Assembly (NCBI RefSeq): GCF_943193195.1
Contig: NZ_CALPDG010000036.1
Coordinates: forward strand, 1 to 38,938
Source: Mediterraneibacter agrestimuris
GTDB taxonomy: Bacteria; Bacillota; Clostridia; Lachnospirales; Lachnospiraceae
Length of the DNA: 38,938 nt
Direction of reading: 5' to 3'
Shown here: positions 1-9,036 of the stretch, one piece after another
Position numbering within the stretch: the first letter of the stretch is position 1
How the letters are laid out: every line of letters begins with the position of its first letter
Made by a program: the position numbers and the translations under genes
Notes under the pieces: model-generated
Database searches by the model: none
Told to the model about the DNA's origin: nothing
Seen by the model: only the letters and a program-made list of their open reading frames with translations

Positions 1-4
1 GGAT

Positions 5-76
5 GCATCAAGCCACCACGAAGTGGTTTTGCATGGCTTGATGCCTGTAACAGGAAGCCGAAGGCTGAACTGTTAC
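5..76. repeat. Two adjacent palindromic hairpins (intergenic repeat)
   Basis: The first hairpin has 11-base arms GCATCAAGCCA (5-15) and TGGCTTGATGC (34-44) with an inner CCAC/GTGG stem. The second runs from GTAACAG (47-53) to CTGTTAC (70-76) with AGCC/GGCT inside. The same two-hairpin layout occurs at 10649-10726, and the second hairpin type recurs at 7296-7327 and as the ends of the 2076-2250 element. It is an intergenic repeat family; it may also end transcription of the gene to the left, but there is no T-run. Confidence 0.6.
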
Positions 77-105
77 AATTATTTGTTAAGGTTTTATGAA
101 TTGTG

Positions 106-134
106 TTGTTGTCATATGAGAATCGTGCTATAAT
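106..134 (+). promoter_or_regulatory. Sigma-A-type promoter for the PAP2-like gene
   Basis: TTGTTG (106-111) and a consensus TATAAT (129-134) are separated by 17 bases, about 70 bases upstream of the start codon at 204. The start site would be near 141. Confidence 0.6.
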
Positions 135-203
135 CGGAAACAGTTGATACTGAGGAAAGTATAAGCGAAGTGGGGATTTATATTTAAGGGAGCGTTCGAT
201 TAT

Positions 204-884
204 ATGAATTTCAAGGCAAAAGCATTGAATTTTTTAAAAAAGTATAAGCATGCATGGGTATTCAGTTATGCATTGCTGTATATGCCATGGTTTTTATATC
301 TGGAAGAGCATGTGACAAAGCATTATTATGTGATCTCTTCGCGGATTGATGACTATATTCCGTTTGTGGAGTATTTTATCGTACCATATTTGCTGTGGTT
401 TGTTTTTATTGCAGCCGTATTTTTGTATTTCTTTTTCACAGATGTGGAAGGATTTTACAAGCTGGCAAAGCTGAGTTTTATAGGGATGACGATTTTTCTT
501 GTGATTTCTACACTGATGCCCAATGGTCTGACGCTTCGTCCGTATGTGTTCCCGCGGGATAATATCTTTACGGATATGGTAAAGGCGGTGTATCGGGCGG
601 ATACGCCGACTAATGTATTTCCAAGCCTGCATGTGTTTAATTCTGTTGCTGCCTGCATTGCGGTCAGTAACAGCGCGGCGCTTCGGAAGCATAAGAAGGT
701 GTGCATGGGAGCTTATATTTTGTCAGCATTGATTATCATGGCAACGGTATTTTTGAAACAGCATTCGGTGATCGATGTGGTGGGAGCGTTTGTGATGGCA
801 TATGCACTGTATCAGTTTGTATATGTAACAGAACGTCAGCAGGTGCCGCATGTTGTTCAAAGAACGGTTTTTCATGGAAAATAG
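204..884 (+). CDS. PAP2-superfamily membrane phosphatase-like protein
   Basis: This 226-residue integral membrane protein has about six hydrophobic segments and the PAP2 (phosphatidic acid phosphatase type 2) signature pieces PSLH (140-143) and KQHSVIDVVGA (186-196), with His143, His187 and Asp191 as the expected catalytic residues. The first PAP2 motif is only partly visible (LRP at 111-113). Family members remove phosphate from lipid phosphates or undecaprenyl pyrophosphate, or act as inositol-phosphorylceramide-synthase-like transferases. The substrate cannot be read here. The start is backed by AAGGGAG about 12 bases upstream and by its own promoter at 106-134. It appears monocistronic. 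Confidence 0.8.
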   Translation: MNFKAKALNFLKKYKHAWVFSYALLYMPWFLYLEEHVTKHYYVISSRIDDYIPFVEYFIVPYLLWFVFIAAVFLYFFFTDVEGFYKLAKLSFIGMTIFLVISTLMPNGLTLRPYVFPRDNIFTDMVKAVYRADTPTNVFPSLHVFNSVAACIAVSNSAALRKHKKVCMGAYILSALIIMATVFLKQHSVIDVVGAFVMAYALYQFVYVTERQQVPHVVQRTVFHGK

Positions 885-920
885 AATCTAAATTATAAAT
901 AAAATATAAAACGGGATTTT

Positions 921-952
921 GCAGCAGTTTCAGCTTTTGCCGAAACTGCTGC
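921..952. terminator. Hairpin between the PAP2-like gene and trpS
   Basis: GCAGCAGTTTC (921-931) pairs perfectly with GAAACTGCTGC (942-952). Only ATTTAAAA follows, so it is a weak intrinsic terminator at best. It lies about 36 bases upstream of trpS, where a leader attenuator would also sit, but no T-box motif is visible. Confidence 0.4.
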
Positions 953-988
953 ATTTAAAAGGGCAGAGAAATGAGGAGGACTAAAAAC

Positions 989-2071
989 ATGGGCAAGATT
1001 ATATTGACAGGGGACAGACCTACAGGAAAGCTGCATGTGGGACATTATGTAGGTTCATTAAGAAGAAGAGTGGAGCTGCAGAATTCCGGTCAGTTTGATG
1101 ATATATTCATTATGATAGCAGATGCACAGGCGCTGACAGATAATGCGGATAACCCGGAGAAGGTACGTCAGAACATTATCGAAGTGGCGTTGGACTATCT
1201 GGCATGTGGACTGGATCCGGAGAAATCTACACTATTTATCCAGTCACAGATTCCTGAACTGTGTGAGTTGTCATTCTATTACATGAATCTGGTGACTGTG
1301 TCCAGACTACAGCGTAATCCTACAGTAAAGTCTGAGATTCAGATGCGTAATTTTGAAGCCAGTATTCCGGTAGGATTCTTTACCTATCCGATCAGTCAGG
1401 CGGCAGATATTACAGCATTTAAGGCAACAACAGTTCCGGTAGGCGAAGACCAGCTTCCAATGCTGGAGCAGACAAAGGAAATTGTTAGAAAGTTTAATTC
1501 TGTATATGGAGAGGCTCTTGTTGAGCCAGAGATTCTTCTGCCGGATAATAAGGCATGCCTGCGCCTTCCGGGAACAGACGGTAAGGCAAAGATGAGCAAA
1601 TCTCTGGGCAACTGTATTTATCTGTCAGAAGAGCCAGAAGAGATTCAAAAGAAGGTATTCAGTATGTTTACCGATCCAACACACATTAAGGTGACGGATC
1701 CGGGTAAACTGGAAGGTAATACGGTATTTACTTATCTGGATGCATTTTGTAAAGATGAGTATTTTGGGGAATTCCTGCCAGATTATAACAACCTTCAGGA
1801 ACTGAAAGATCACTATACACGCGGCGGACTGGGCGATATGAAGGTGAAGCGTTTCTTGAACAACGTGCTTCAGGCAGAATTAGAACCAATCCGCAACCGG
1901 AGAAAAGAATATCAGAAAGATATACCATATGTATATGATGTTCTTAAGAAGGGAAGCGAGAAGGCAGAGGCTGTTGCTGCACAGACATTGAAAGAAGTGA
2001 AAGAAGCAATGAAAATTAACTATTTTGACGATCATGAACTGATTCAGAGTCAGGCTGAGAGATTTTCATAA
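989..2071 (+). CDS. trpS: Tryptophan--tRNA ligase
   Basis: A 360-residue class Ic aminoacyl-tRNA synthetase that charges tRNA-Trp with tryptophan in the cytoplasm. The HIGH-type motif is PTGKLHVGH (11-19) and the KMSKS loop is KMSKS (201-205), in the usual Rossmann-fold layout and at the usual length for bacterial TrpS. An in-frame ATG exists at 971, but the AGGAGG that would serve the gene lies just after it (974-979), so I start at 989. No T-box leader is visible upstream, unlike the tyrS gene that follows. A palindromic repeat element begins five bases after the stop codon. Confidence 0.95.
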   Translation: MGKIILTGDRPTGKLHVGHYVGSLRRRVELQNSGQFDDIFIMIADAQALTDNADNPEKVRQNIIEVALDYLACGLDPEKSTLFIQSQIPELCELSFYYMNLVTVSRLQRNPTVKSEIQMRNFEASIPVGFFTYPISQAADITAFKATTVPVGEDQLPMLEQTKEIVRKFNSVYGEALVEPEILLPDNKACLRLPGTDGKAKMSKSLGNCIYLSEEPEEIQKKVFSMFTDPTHIKVTDPGKLEGNTVFTYLDAFCKDEYFGEFLPDYNNLQELKDHYTRGGLGDMKVKRFLNNVLQAELEPIRNRRKEYQKDIPYVYDVLKKGSEKAEAVAAQTLKEVKEAMKINYFDDHELIQSQAERFS

Positions 2072-2075
2072 GATC

Positions 2076-2250
2076 AGTAACAGTTCAGCCATAACAGCTC
2101 GAATTGGCGGTTTCACCACCTATACGCTGCTATGCAGCGCAAATTCTCGCTTATGGCAGAACGCCATATACAAATCCTACAAAAAACGTCTTGTTGTAAG
2201 CAAGCTTACCAATTCGTTTTTGTAGATTTGCGCATGGCTGAACTGTTACT
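2076..2250. repeat. 175-bp palindromic element with 17-bp perfect terminal inverted repeats
   Basis: AGTAACAGTTCAGCCAT (2076-2092) and ATGGCTGAACTGTTACT (2234-2250) are perfect inverted repeats. Inside are smaller stems: CGCTG/CAGCG near 2130, TATGGC/GCCATA near 2155, and an imperfect pair where CAAATCCTACAAAAAACG is answered by CGTTTTTGTAGATTTG. It holds no ORF. The ends belong to the family at 47-76, 7296-7327 and 10695-10726. It resembles a MITE or a folded intergenic repeat. No clear target-site duplication is seen. Confidence 0.7.
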
Positions 2251-2268
2251 AAAATAATAAATAATGGC

Positions 2269-2298
2269 TTGACAAATATACAGATAATGCGTTAATAT
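2269..2298 (+). promoter_or_regulatory. Promoter of the tyrS T-box transcript
   Basis: A consensus TTGACA (2269-2274) is followed after 18 bases by TAATAT (2293-2298). The predicted start near 2305 gives a leader of about 440 bases before tyrS. Confidence 0.75.
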
Positions 2299-2304
2299 AA
2301 GCAG

Positions 2305-2620
2305 CATAGATAAAAGCAAAGAAGAGAACAAGTAGTAACTTACAGCAAAAACAGAAAGCAGCCGGGGGATGAGAGGCGCATGATACTGTAACTTACGAAT
2401 ACATCTCGGAGCTGCACACCGAACATAAAAGACCCGGAATAATAAGGGTGGTTAACAGTAGGCTGTGACGGACTGGCAGACGTTAAAATGCTATGGCAAT
2501 GCATGTTGTACAGAGAGAACATAAGTTGCTGATGAGGCGGCAGGTGTGAATCTGCTGTGAATCAAGGTGGTACCACGGGTAATAACTCGTCCTTACGTTG
2601 TGTGAGGACGAGTTTTTTAT
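2305..2620 (+). promoter_or_regulatory. T-box riboswitch, tyrosine specifier
   Basis: The T-box sequence AAGGTGGTACCACGGG (2564-2579) is followed directly by a strong terminator at 2584-2619. The Stem I 3' side reads GAATACATCTCGG, giving a UAC (Tyr) specifier at 2400-2402, which fits tyrS downstream. An AG-bulge-like GGGATGAGAGG lies at 2366-2376. By the known mechanism, uncharged tRNA-Tyr pairs with the specifier and the T-box bulge, stabilises the antiterminator and permits read-through into tyrS. Confidence 0.92.
2584..2619 (+). terminator. T-box leader terminator
   Basis: AACTCGTCCT (2584-2593) pairs with AGGACGAGTT (2605-2614) and runs into six T residues. It is mutually exclusive with the antiterminator formed by the T-box sequence just upstream. 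Confidence 0.9.
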
Positions 2621-2742
2621 ACTATTAGGAACTGTATTCCCTGTATCATAAAAACCCTCCTGGGTATGTGCCGGGGCATATTCTTTATTTTACTCTCCTC
2701 ACAGTGCGAACTATCGATTAACAGAAAAAGGAGAACAAAACC

Positions 2743-3966
2743 ATGACACTTTACGAAGAACTGCAGGCACGTGGTCTGATTGCACAGGTCACAGATGAAG
2801 ACTTGATCAAAGAACTGATCAATAATGGAAAAGCAACATTTTATATCGGATTTGATCCGACGGCGGACAGCCTTCATGTGGGACATTTTATGGCGCTCTG
2901 TCTGATGAAACGTCTTCAGATGGCAGGGAATAAGCCGATCGCACTGATTGGCGGCGGTACAGGGATGATTGGTGATCCGTCTGGAAGAAGCGATATGCGC
3001 CAGATGATGACACCGGAGACAATTCAGCATAATTGTGACTGTTTCAAGGAGCAGATGAGCAAATTTATCGACTTCTCAGAAGGAAAGGCGCTGATGGTAA
3101 ATAATGCAGATTGGCTGATGGATTTGAACTACATCGAAGTGCTGCGTGAAGTTGGGGCACACTTTAGTGTAAACCGTATGCTGAGTGCAGAGTGTTATAA
3201 GCAGAGAATGGAAAAGGGCTTGAGTTTCCTTGAGTTCAATTACATGATCATGCAGGCATACGATTTCTATGCATTATATCAGAATTACGGATGTAATCTG
3301 CAGTTTGGCGGGGATGATCAGTGGAGCAACATGCTGGCAGGAACAGAGCTGATCCGCCGTAAACTAGGCAAAGATGCAAGTGCAATGACTATCACTTTGC
3401 TTTTGAACTCTGAGGGCAAGAAGATGGGTAAGACACAATCCGGTGCGGTATGGCTTGACCCGAACAAGACTTCTCCATTTGACTTTTATCAGTATTGGAG
3501 AAATGTAGGTGATGCGGATGTTTTGAAGTGTATCCGAATGCTTACCTTCCTGCCGATAGAGGAGATTGATAAGATGGATTCATGGGAAGGCGCACAGCTC
3601 AATCAGGCGAAGGAAATTCTTGCATATGAGCTGACGAGTCTCGTACATGGTGAAGAAGAGGCGAAGAAAGCACAGGAAAGCGCGCGCGCATTGTTCAGTC
3701 AGGGGAATGCGGCAGATATGCCTACCACGGAATTGACAGAAGAGGATTTTACAGATGGTGCAATTGATATTTTGACACTGCTTGCAAAGAGCGGACTTGT
3801 TCCGTCCAAATCTGAGGCAAGACGCGCGGTGCAGCAAGGAGGAGCCTCTGTAGACGGAGAGAAAGTGACAGATATTCATGACGTGTTCGAGAAGGAAAAA
3901 TTTGCCGGAGACGGTATTGTTCTGAAAAGAGGAAAGAAGAATTTCCGTAAGGTGGTTGTAAAATAA
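2743..3966 (+). CDS. tyrS: Tyrosine--tRNA ligase
   Basis: A 407-residue class Ic synthetase that attaches tyrosine to tRNA-Tyr. The HIGH motif is seen as HVGH (45-48) and the KMSKS loop in its common KMGKT form (227-231). The last 60 or so residues (about 345-407) form an S4-like RNA-binding domain that grips the tRNA variable arm. AAAAGGAG stands about 8 bases before the ATG. Expression should be controlled by the T-box at 2305-2620. A perfect 15-bp hairpin after the gene separates it from the convergent amylase-family gene. Confidence 0.96.
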   Translation: MTLYEELQARGLIAQVTDEDLIKELINNGKATFYIGFDPTADSLHVGHFMALCLMKRLQMAGNKPIALIGGGTGMIGDPSGRSDMRQMMTPETIQHNCDCFKEQMSKFIDFSEGKALMVNNADWLMDLNYIEVLREVGAHFSVNRMLSAECYKQRMEKGLSFLEFNYMIMQAYDFYALYQNYGCNLQFGGDDQWSNMLAGTELIRRKLGKDASAMTITLLLNSEGKKMGKTQSGAVWLDPNKTSPFDFYQYWRNVGDADVLKCIRMLTFLPIEEIDKMDSWEGAQLNQAKEILAYELTSLVHGEEEAKKAQESARALFSQGNAADMPTTELTEEDFTDGAIDILTLLAKSGLVPSKSEARRAVQQGGASVDGEKVTDIHDVFEKEKFAGDGIVLKRGKKNFRKVVVK

Positions 3967-4041
3967 TTATTGCAAATAAAAGTGTGCTAAGGATTTTTTC
4001 AGCACGTTGTATGTCTTAAATATCTCATTTGAGAAGAATAT

Positions 4042-4095
4042 AGAGAAGATGAACATTTTAGTAAATCCGGTCGGCGGAGCATGTTCATCTTCTCT
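4042..4095. terminator. Bidirectional terminator between convergent genes
   Basis: AGAGAAGATGAACAT (4042-4056) pairs perfectly over 15 bases with ATGTTCATCTTCTCT (4081-4095) around a 24-base loop. T-rich tracts are present but interrupted on both sides. It lies exactly between tyrS (+) and the GH13 gene (-). Confidence 0.65.
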
Positions 4096-4117
4096 TATTA
4101 TTTGTCTGTTTTAGATG

Positions 4118-5431
4118 TTAGATATTCATTTTTAGATACTGCACACTGTACCCCGGCATTGTTAACTGTCCGTTCAGACTGCCTGTATTGCCTGTGATCA
4201 AATCAGTATATGCTCCCTGTAATTCACCATTATTTCCAGTAAATTCCCCATCGGAAGCATTGATTGCAACGAGGATTCTCTCGGAATCTGTTTTCCGCTC
4301 GAAGATCAGCTGATGATTGGTGATCACCACATTGTGATATCCTCCGTTGCAAAGTGCATCGCTGTCCCTGCGGATGGCGATCAGCTGTTTTACATATTCG
4401 GTTAGTTCATTCGGCTTTGGCTCTTCAAAGCACGGACGAAGTGCATAGTCGTTGTCCGGCGCTTTCTTTCCTTCTTCACCCCATTCGCTTCCATAATAAA
4501 TACACGGAATTCCCGGCATGCCAAAGAGAATGCCGTAAGCAAGCGGTAAATGCTTTGGATCTGTCAGAATGCTGGCAATTCTTGTAACATCGTGATTGTC
4601 TACAAAATTCATCAAGTGTTTTCCTCGGTAAATGCACCATTGTTCCGGTCCGTACTGGCGGTTCAAAGAATGTGCAATTTCAAACAGATTCATACTGTTG
4701 AAACTCGAGAAGATACCTTTGTAACATTCATAATTAGTACAGCTGTGAAGCATTTCGTCATTTACAATCAAATTGTAATCTCCAAATAAAACTTCTCCAA
4801 TTAAGGCAAAGCCCGGTTTCTGCTCTTCACAGAATCCGTGCAGACGGCGCATGAAATTGTGATCCAGACTATAGGCAACATCCAGACGAAGACCGTCAAT
4901 TTGGAATTCTTCAATCCAGAACCGCACGCAGTCCAGAAGATAATCTACAACTGCCGGATTTTGAAGGTTTAGTTTGACTAATTCAAAATGTCCTTCCCAG
5001 CCTTCATACCAGAAACCATCATTATAACAACTGTTTCCGTCAAAACTGATATGAAACCAGTCCTTGTACGGGGAGTCCCATTTCTTCGTTTGTACATCCT
5101 TAAAAGCCCAAAAACCACGTCCTACATGATTAAATACTCCATCGAGCATAACTTTTACATGATGCGCATGCAGCGTCTCGCAGACTGCCTTGAAATCTTC
5201 ATTTGTACCAAGGCGGCAGTCAATGTTTTTAAAATCCCTTGTGTCATAACCATGGTTGTCAGACTCGAAAATCGGATTCAGGATAATAGAACCGATTCCG
5301 AGATTTTCCAGATAATCGCTCCATTCGGCGATTTTGCGGATTCGCGGAACTGTGATCCCGTCATTGTGAACCGGGGCGCCGCAGAATCCGATGGGGTAAA
5401 TTTGATAAAATGTTTCATTATAAGCCCACAT
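4118..5431 (-). CDS. Alpha-amylase family (GH13) glycoside hydrolase, cytoplasmic
   Basis: A 437-residue GH13 protein without a signal peptide, so it probably acts on imported malto-oligosaccharides. The four GH13 regions are visible: DGVFNH (97-102), DGLRLDVA (179-186) with nucleophile Asp184, GEVL (212-215) with acid/base Glu213, and FVDNHD (276-281) with Asp281. A C-terminal beta domain follows from about 350. It resembles neopullulanase, cyclomaltodextrinase or maltodextrin glucosidase types but lacks the N-terminal domain of most of them. Exact linkage preference cannot be read. It is a lone gene on the minus strand; the upstream A/T-rich stretch must contain its promoter, but I see no convincing -35/-10 pair. 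Confidence 0.88.
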   Translation of the reverse strand: MWAYNETFYQIYPIGFCGAPVHNDGITVPRIRKIAEWSDYLENLGIGSIILNPIFESDNHGYDTRDFKNIDCRLGTNEDFKAVCETLHAHHVKVMLDGVFNHVGRGFWAFKDVQTKKWDSPYKDWFHISFDGNSCYNDGFWYEGWEGHFELVKLNLQNPAVVDYLLDCVRFWIEEFQIDGLRLDVAYSLDHNFMRRLHGFCEEQKPGFALIGEVLFGDYNLIVNDEMLHSCTNYECYKGIFSSFNSMNLFEIAHSLNRQYGPEQWCIYRGKHLMNFVDNHDVTRIASILTDPKHLPLAYGILFGMPGIPCIYYGSEWGEEGKKAPDNDYALRPCFEEPKPNELTEYVKQLIAIRRDSDALCNGGYHNVVITNHQLIFERKTDSERILVAINASDGEFTGNNGELQGAYTDLITGNTGSLNGQLTMPGYSVQYLKMNI

Positions 5432-5550
5432 AGAAATACCTGCCTTTTAATAAGAAATATCTGTCTATAAATATATCATAAGTTAAGTAAGAACAACAGA
5501 AAATATTGTTACTTCTAAAAAATTCAGAAAAATACTGATATATTATAGAA

Positions 5551-5579
5551 TTGACAATACTATTTATATTATTTAATAC
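5551..5579 (+). promoter_or_regulatory. Promoter at the head of the catabolic cluster
   Basis: A perfect TTGACA (5551-5556) is followed after 17 bases by TAATAC (5574-5579). The transcript would start near 5586 and carry an unusually long leader of about 300 bases, including the open frame at 5594-5803, before the isomerase gene at 5882. The rest of 5432-5550 holds only A/T-rich sequence. Confidence 0.75.
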
Positions 5580-5593
5580 ATTTTAATAAATGA

Positions 5594-5803
5594 GAGAGAT
5601 TTATCATAGCAACAATTAAAGATGGATCTTCTGACTGCATTTACTACATTGGCTGTGATGCCTGCGCTGTTATAAGTTCAATTACCGCAGACCATGTGTA
5701 TTACAAATGCCGGGTATGCGATATGAAAATAAATGGAGTTGCATTATACGCAACAGGAATGACAAATTTGGTTGTTTTGAGAGTACCGGATTGCTATATT
5801 TAA
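5594..5803 (+). pseudogene. Startless open frame with two CxxC pairs (possible gene remnant)
   Basis: Between a TGA at 5591-5593 and a TAA at 5801-5803 lies a 69-codon open frame whose product looks protein-like: it has CDAC and CRVC pairs about 20 residues apart, separated by an aliphatic stretch, as in a small zinc ribbon. No ATG, GTG or TTG start is available near its beginning; the first in-frame ATG falls near 5725, after both CxxC pairs. It begins only about 8 bases after the predicted transcription start. It may be a 5'-truncated remnant, use a non-standard start, or be chance. I do not recognise the family. Confidence 0.25.
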
Positions 5804-5881
5804 ACAGAAAGAAGTGCTTCAAAAAATTTGGTACAAAGTCTTACAACATGAGAAAAATGTATCGCAAAAGGAGAGTCAGAT

Positions 5882-6511
5882 ATGAAAATAGCAATTGTGA
5901 ATGAAGTCAGTGCATGTGTAAAAAATAAGGATATTGTGAAGGCGCTGGAAGCTTATGAAAATGTGGAAATTTTGAACATGGGTATGCATGAACCGACAGA
6001 GGAGAATCCTCTGACCTATATTCAGACCGGAATTATGTCGGCGATTCTGCTCAATTGCGGAATCTGTGATTTTGTTGTCGGCGGCTGTGGAACCGGACAG
6101 GGGTATCTGAATGTGGTCATGCAGTTTCCGAATGTGTTCTGCGGCTTGATTCAGGAACCGTTAGACGCATGGCTGTTCTCTCAGATTAACGGAGGAAACT
6201 GTATTTCACTTGCATTGAACAAGGGATATGGCTGGGCGGCAGATATTAATCTGCAGTATATATTTGAGAAGCTTTTCAAGGATCCGGCAGGACAGGGCTA
6301 TCCTCTTGAACGCGCTCAGAGTCAGCAGCACAGCAAGGCGATGTTGGAGAAGCTTTCCGGTCATACTCACAAGACACTGGCACAGGCGCTGAAAGATTTG
6401 GATGAAGAGGTACTCGCACCGATTCGTAAGCGGGTGGATTTTATTGCTTTGCTGGAGGAGAATACGGAGAAAAATGAGCTTGTCCGTGAAATCTGTGAAA
6501 TTTTGAAATAG
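5882..6511 (+). CDS. RpiB/LacA/LacB-family sugar isomerase, DhuI-like
   Basis: 209 residues with the family signature CGTGQG (69-74) and the downstream block QINGGNCISLALNKGYGWAA. From memory, the match is closest to the branch that includes streptococcal DhuI, the ketol-isomerase for 4-deoxy-L-threo-5-hexosulose uronate, rather than to ribose-5-phosphate isomerase B (about 150 residues) or LacAB. This fits the KduD/DhuD-like reductase at the far end of the cluster. AAAGGAG precedes the ATG by about 9 bases. The IclR gene starts 13 bases downstream, so they are co-transcribed. True substrate uncertain. Confidence 0.75.
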   Translation: MKIAIVNEVSACVKNKDIVKALEAYENVEILNMGMHEPTEENPLTYIQTGIMSAILLNCGICDFVVGGCGTGQGYLNVVMQFPNVFCGLIQEPLDAWLFSQINGGNCISLALNKGYGWAADINLQYIFEKLFKDPAGQGYPLERAQSQQHSKAMLEKLSGHTHKTLAQALKDLDEEVLAPIRKRVDFIALLEENTEKNELVREICEILK

Positions 6512-6524
6512 AGAGGTAGAGCGT

Positions 6525-7277
6525 ATGGTTCGATCATTAGACAGGGGAATCAAGATTCTGGAAATTTTATCGGAAAATGCGGAGATGGGAATCACCGAAA
6601 TGGCGGAAGTACTGGAAGTGGATAAAAGCACAGTATCCAGGCTTATGGAGACGCTGCGCAGTCATGACATGGTTCAGATGAATAAACGGACGAAAAAATA
6701 TCGTCTGGGACTTCGGCTGCTGAATCTGGGAACTGCAGCAGAGAGAAACCTGAATATCATTGAAATTGCACGGCCGGTGATACGAAGTGTGTCTGATAAA
6801 CTGGAGCAGAGCGTACATTTGTGTGCGTATAACAATATGATGGCCTATGTGATCGACCAGACGGTTTACAGAGTGGCTTTTTCGGTCTCTGCCACAATAG
6901 GAATGATAGAGCCGATCCATGCGTCATCTGTAGGTAAATGTATTCTGGCATATCGTCCTGAGGACATGCTTGATCAAATATTGGAAGGCTATGATTATGT
7001 AAAATATACGGAAAAAACGATTCTGGACAAGGAACATTTGTTGCAAGAGCTGCGAAAAATCAAGGAACAGGGATATTCAATAGACAACGAAGAGGTATCT
7101 GTGGGCGTACGTTGCGTGGCAGTTCCGGTTTTCAGTTATCGGAACAAAGTACGTTACAGTATTGGGATTTCCGGGCCGGTGGGGTTGATGACGGATGAAA
7201 ATGTGCGGCTGTATGTTTCTCAGCTGCGAAATGCCGCACGAAAAATCAGCAAAGAGCTGGGACATCAGTATAGCTGA
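6525..7277 (+). CDS. IclR-family transcriptional regulator
   Basis: 250 residues. Residues about 1-65 form the winged helix-turn-helix (MAEVLEVDKSTVSRLMETL is the helix-turn-helix core), and about 75-245 the IclR effector-binding domain with the typical CVAVPVF segment. IclR proteins regulate catabolic operons for organic, aromatic or sugar acids in response to a pathway metabolite. It is embedded in the cluster behind the isomerase and is the only regulator in 5551-22410, so it is the natural local controller. AGAGAGG lies 8 bases before the start. No repeated operator common to all cluster promoters was found. Confidence 0.88.
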   Translation: MVRSLDRGIKILEILSENAEMGITEMAEVLEVDKSTVSRLMETLRSHDMVQMNKRTKKYRLGLRLLNLGTAAERNLNIIEIARPVIRSVSDKLEQSVHLCAYNNMMAYVIDQTVYRVAFSVSATIGMIEPIHASSVGKCILAYRPEDMLDQILEGYDYVKYTEKTILDKEHLLQELRKIKEQGYSIDNEEVSVGVRCVAVPVFSYRNKVRYSIGISGPVGLMTDENVRLYVSQLRNAARKISKELGHQYS

Positions 7278-7295
7278 TGATATAGAAAAGCAGCA

Positions 7296-7327
7296 GTAAT
7301 TATTTAGCCGGAAGGCTGAATGGTTAC
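7296..7327. repeat. GTAAC..AGCC / GGCT..GTTAC hairpin
   Basis: GTAATTATTTAGCC (7296-7309) and GGCTGAATGGTTAC (7314-7327) form a hairpin with a GGAA loop. It is one of four related copies in the window. It sits between the IclR gene and the acyl-CoA ligase, where it may stabilise or separate mRNA segments. Confidence 0.6.
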
Positions 7328-7354
7328 TAACGTACGAATGCAGGAGGATGTGGG

Positions 7355-8998
7355 ATGATCAGCGGAAATGAGTTGTGGGATATGTCGGTTACGGAGGACC
7401 TGGAAGAAATATATATGCTGAAAGCCGGGAAAGTGTGGACGTTCCCCGATCTGCCGGATAATGTCTGCGAGGCGGTGAAAATAACGGTCTCCAAATATGC
7501 GGAAAAAACAGCGCTTGTGAGTGATGAAGGAAGAGCTTACAGTTATCAGGAGTTTCTGGAATGTTGTGAAGAATTTGCGGCATATCTGTATGGTAAAATA
7601 GGAATTTGTCAGGGGAGTCATGTAGGAGTTATGATGCATAATACACCCGAATATTGCATTACGTACTATGCATTGATCCGGCTTGGTGCAATCATGGTCT
7701 GTCTTCCGGGAAAATATAAGCAAGATGAGGTGCTTTCTCTGGCAAAACAGTCGGATATGGAGTATCTGATTTGTGAAGATGAGTATGCCGGATGGTTTCA
7801 GAAAGATTATCATTTGAATCAGATCGTGTGTGTTAAGTATACAGAGCATGCAGATGGTTATCGTGCGTTATATGAAACCTGGGAGACGAGAGAGCGTGAT
7901 CTTGAAGAGCTTGAAGATCTTCCCTCAGGAAAACCGGACGCAGATGCCATGTTACTGTTTACTTCGGGAACGACCTCCATGAGTAAAGGAGTTCTTTTAA
8001 AAAATTATCAAATCATGCATGCAATTGAAACTTACCGACGTATTTTACAAGTGACAGAAAAAGAAGTATCGGTGATTGCGACACCGATTTATCATATTAC
8101 CGGACTGGTGGCGCTGCTGGGATTGTTTTTAAGCAGCGGCGGAATGCTATATCTTCATAAACTGTTCGATGCCGCACGTGTGGTTCGTGAGGCGCGGAAG
8201 TATGGGTTTACCTTTCTTCATGCGTCGCCTACGGTGTTCCATCTGCTTTTGCAGGAAGGAGAACACACACCGGAGCTTCCGAATCTTGTGACGCTTGTTT
8301 GCGGCAGCAGTTATATGCCGCAGGAGAAACTGAGACGGCTGCACCGATGGCTTCCGAATTCTAAATTTCATACGGTATACGGGCTGACAGAGACCAGTTC
8401 TCCGGCTGCAATTTTTCCGGAAGATGCGGCGGGAAGCAAACGTATCGGTTCCTCAGGAAGACCGATTCCGGGAATGATGTTTAAAATTGTGGATGACGAA
8501 CAAAGGGAACTGTCATGCGGGGAAGTCGGAGAGATTGCTGTACGTGGATGCAATGTAGTGACTGCATATTACCGGCAGCAGACGGACAGCCTCAAGGACG
8601 GCTGGCTCTATACCGGTGACGTAGGTTATTTTGATGAAGATTCTTATCTTTATGTGGTGGACCGGAAGAAAAATATGATCAACCGCGGCGGAGAGAAAAT
8701 CTGGTGTTACGATGTGGAAAATGAATTGACTGCCATCGGGGGTATTCTGGATGCGGCGGTGGTCGGACTTACGGATGAGATGTATGGAGAAGTGCCGGCA
8801 GCCTTGGTTGAACTTAAGAAGGGATGCGGATTGACAGAAGAGGAAATCCGGCAGTACCTAAGAGGGCGGATTGCAAAATATAAGATCCCGGTGAAAATTT
8901 TGGCGGTGGAGAGTATACCGCAGACTGCCAACGGGAAGCCGGATAAAAGAAAGATGCGAGAAATGCTCAAAGAAATAATGGAAGACAGCAAATCCTAA
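7355..8998 (+). CDS. Class I adenylate-forming acyl-CoA ligase (AMP-dependent)
   Basis: 547 residues of the ANL superfamily, which activates a carboxylate as acyl-AMP and passes it to CoA. Visible motifs: the phosphate loop LLFTSGTTSMSKGV (about 199-212), YGLTET (about 341-346), GWLYTGD (about 416), the hinge DRKKNMINRGGEKI (about 435-448) and the C-terminal catalytic Lys in NGKPDKRK (about 527). The carboxylate cannot be deduced. AGGAGG at 7341-7346 sets the start. It leads the run ligase, CoA-transferase, reductase, thiolase, so the pathway intermediate is a CoA ester. Confidence 0.88.
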   Translation: MISGNELWDMSVTEDLEEIYMLKAGKVWTFPDLPDNVCEAVKITVSKYAEKTALVSDEGRAYSYQEFLECCEEFAAYLYGKIGICQGSHVGVMMHNTPEYCITYYALIRLGAIMVCLPGKYKQDEVLSLAKQSDMEYLICEDEYAGWFQKDYHLNQIVCVKYTEHADGYRALYETWETRERDLEELEDLPSGKPDADAMLLFTSGTTSMSKGVLLKNYQIMHAIETYRRILQVTEKEVSVIATPIYHITGLVALLGLFLSSGGMLYLHKLFDAARVVREARKYGFTFLHASPTVFHLLLQEGEHTPELPNLVTLVCGSSYMPQEKLRRLHRWLPNSKFHTVYGLTETSSPAAIFPEDAAGSKRIGSSGRPIPGMMFKIVDDEQRELSCGEVGEIAVRGCNVVTAYYRQQTDSLKDGWLYTGDVGYFDEDSYLYVVDRKKNMINRGGEKIWCYDVENELTAIGGILDAAVVGLTDEMYGEVPAALVELKKGCGLTEEEIRQYLRGRIAKYKIPVKILAVESIPQTANGKPDKRKMREMLKEIMEDSKS

Positions 8999-9036
8999 CG
9001 TATTTGTCAGAACGAAAGCAACAAAAGGAGAACAAT

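Noticed and set aside
885-988. T-box or other riboswitch ahead of trpS
   Set aside because: Only about 100 bases with one hairpin and no GGTGG-type T-box sequence, so there is no room or motif for one.
5707-5904. 65-codon plus-strand frame overlapping the start of the isomerase gene
   Set aside because: Arg/Lys/Asn-rich composition, no convincing ribosome binding site, and it overlaps a better open frame (5594-5803) and the isomerase start.
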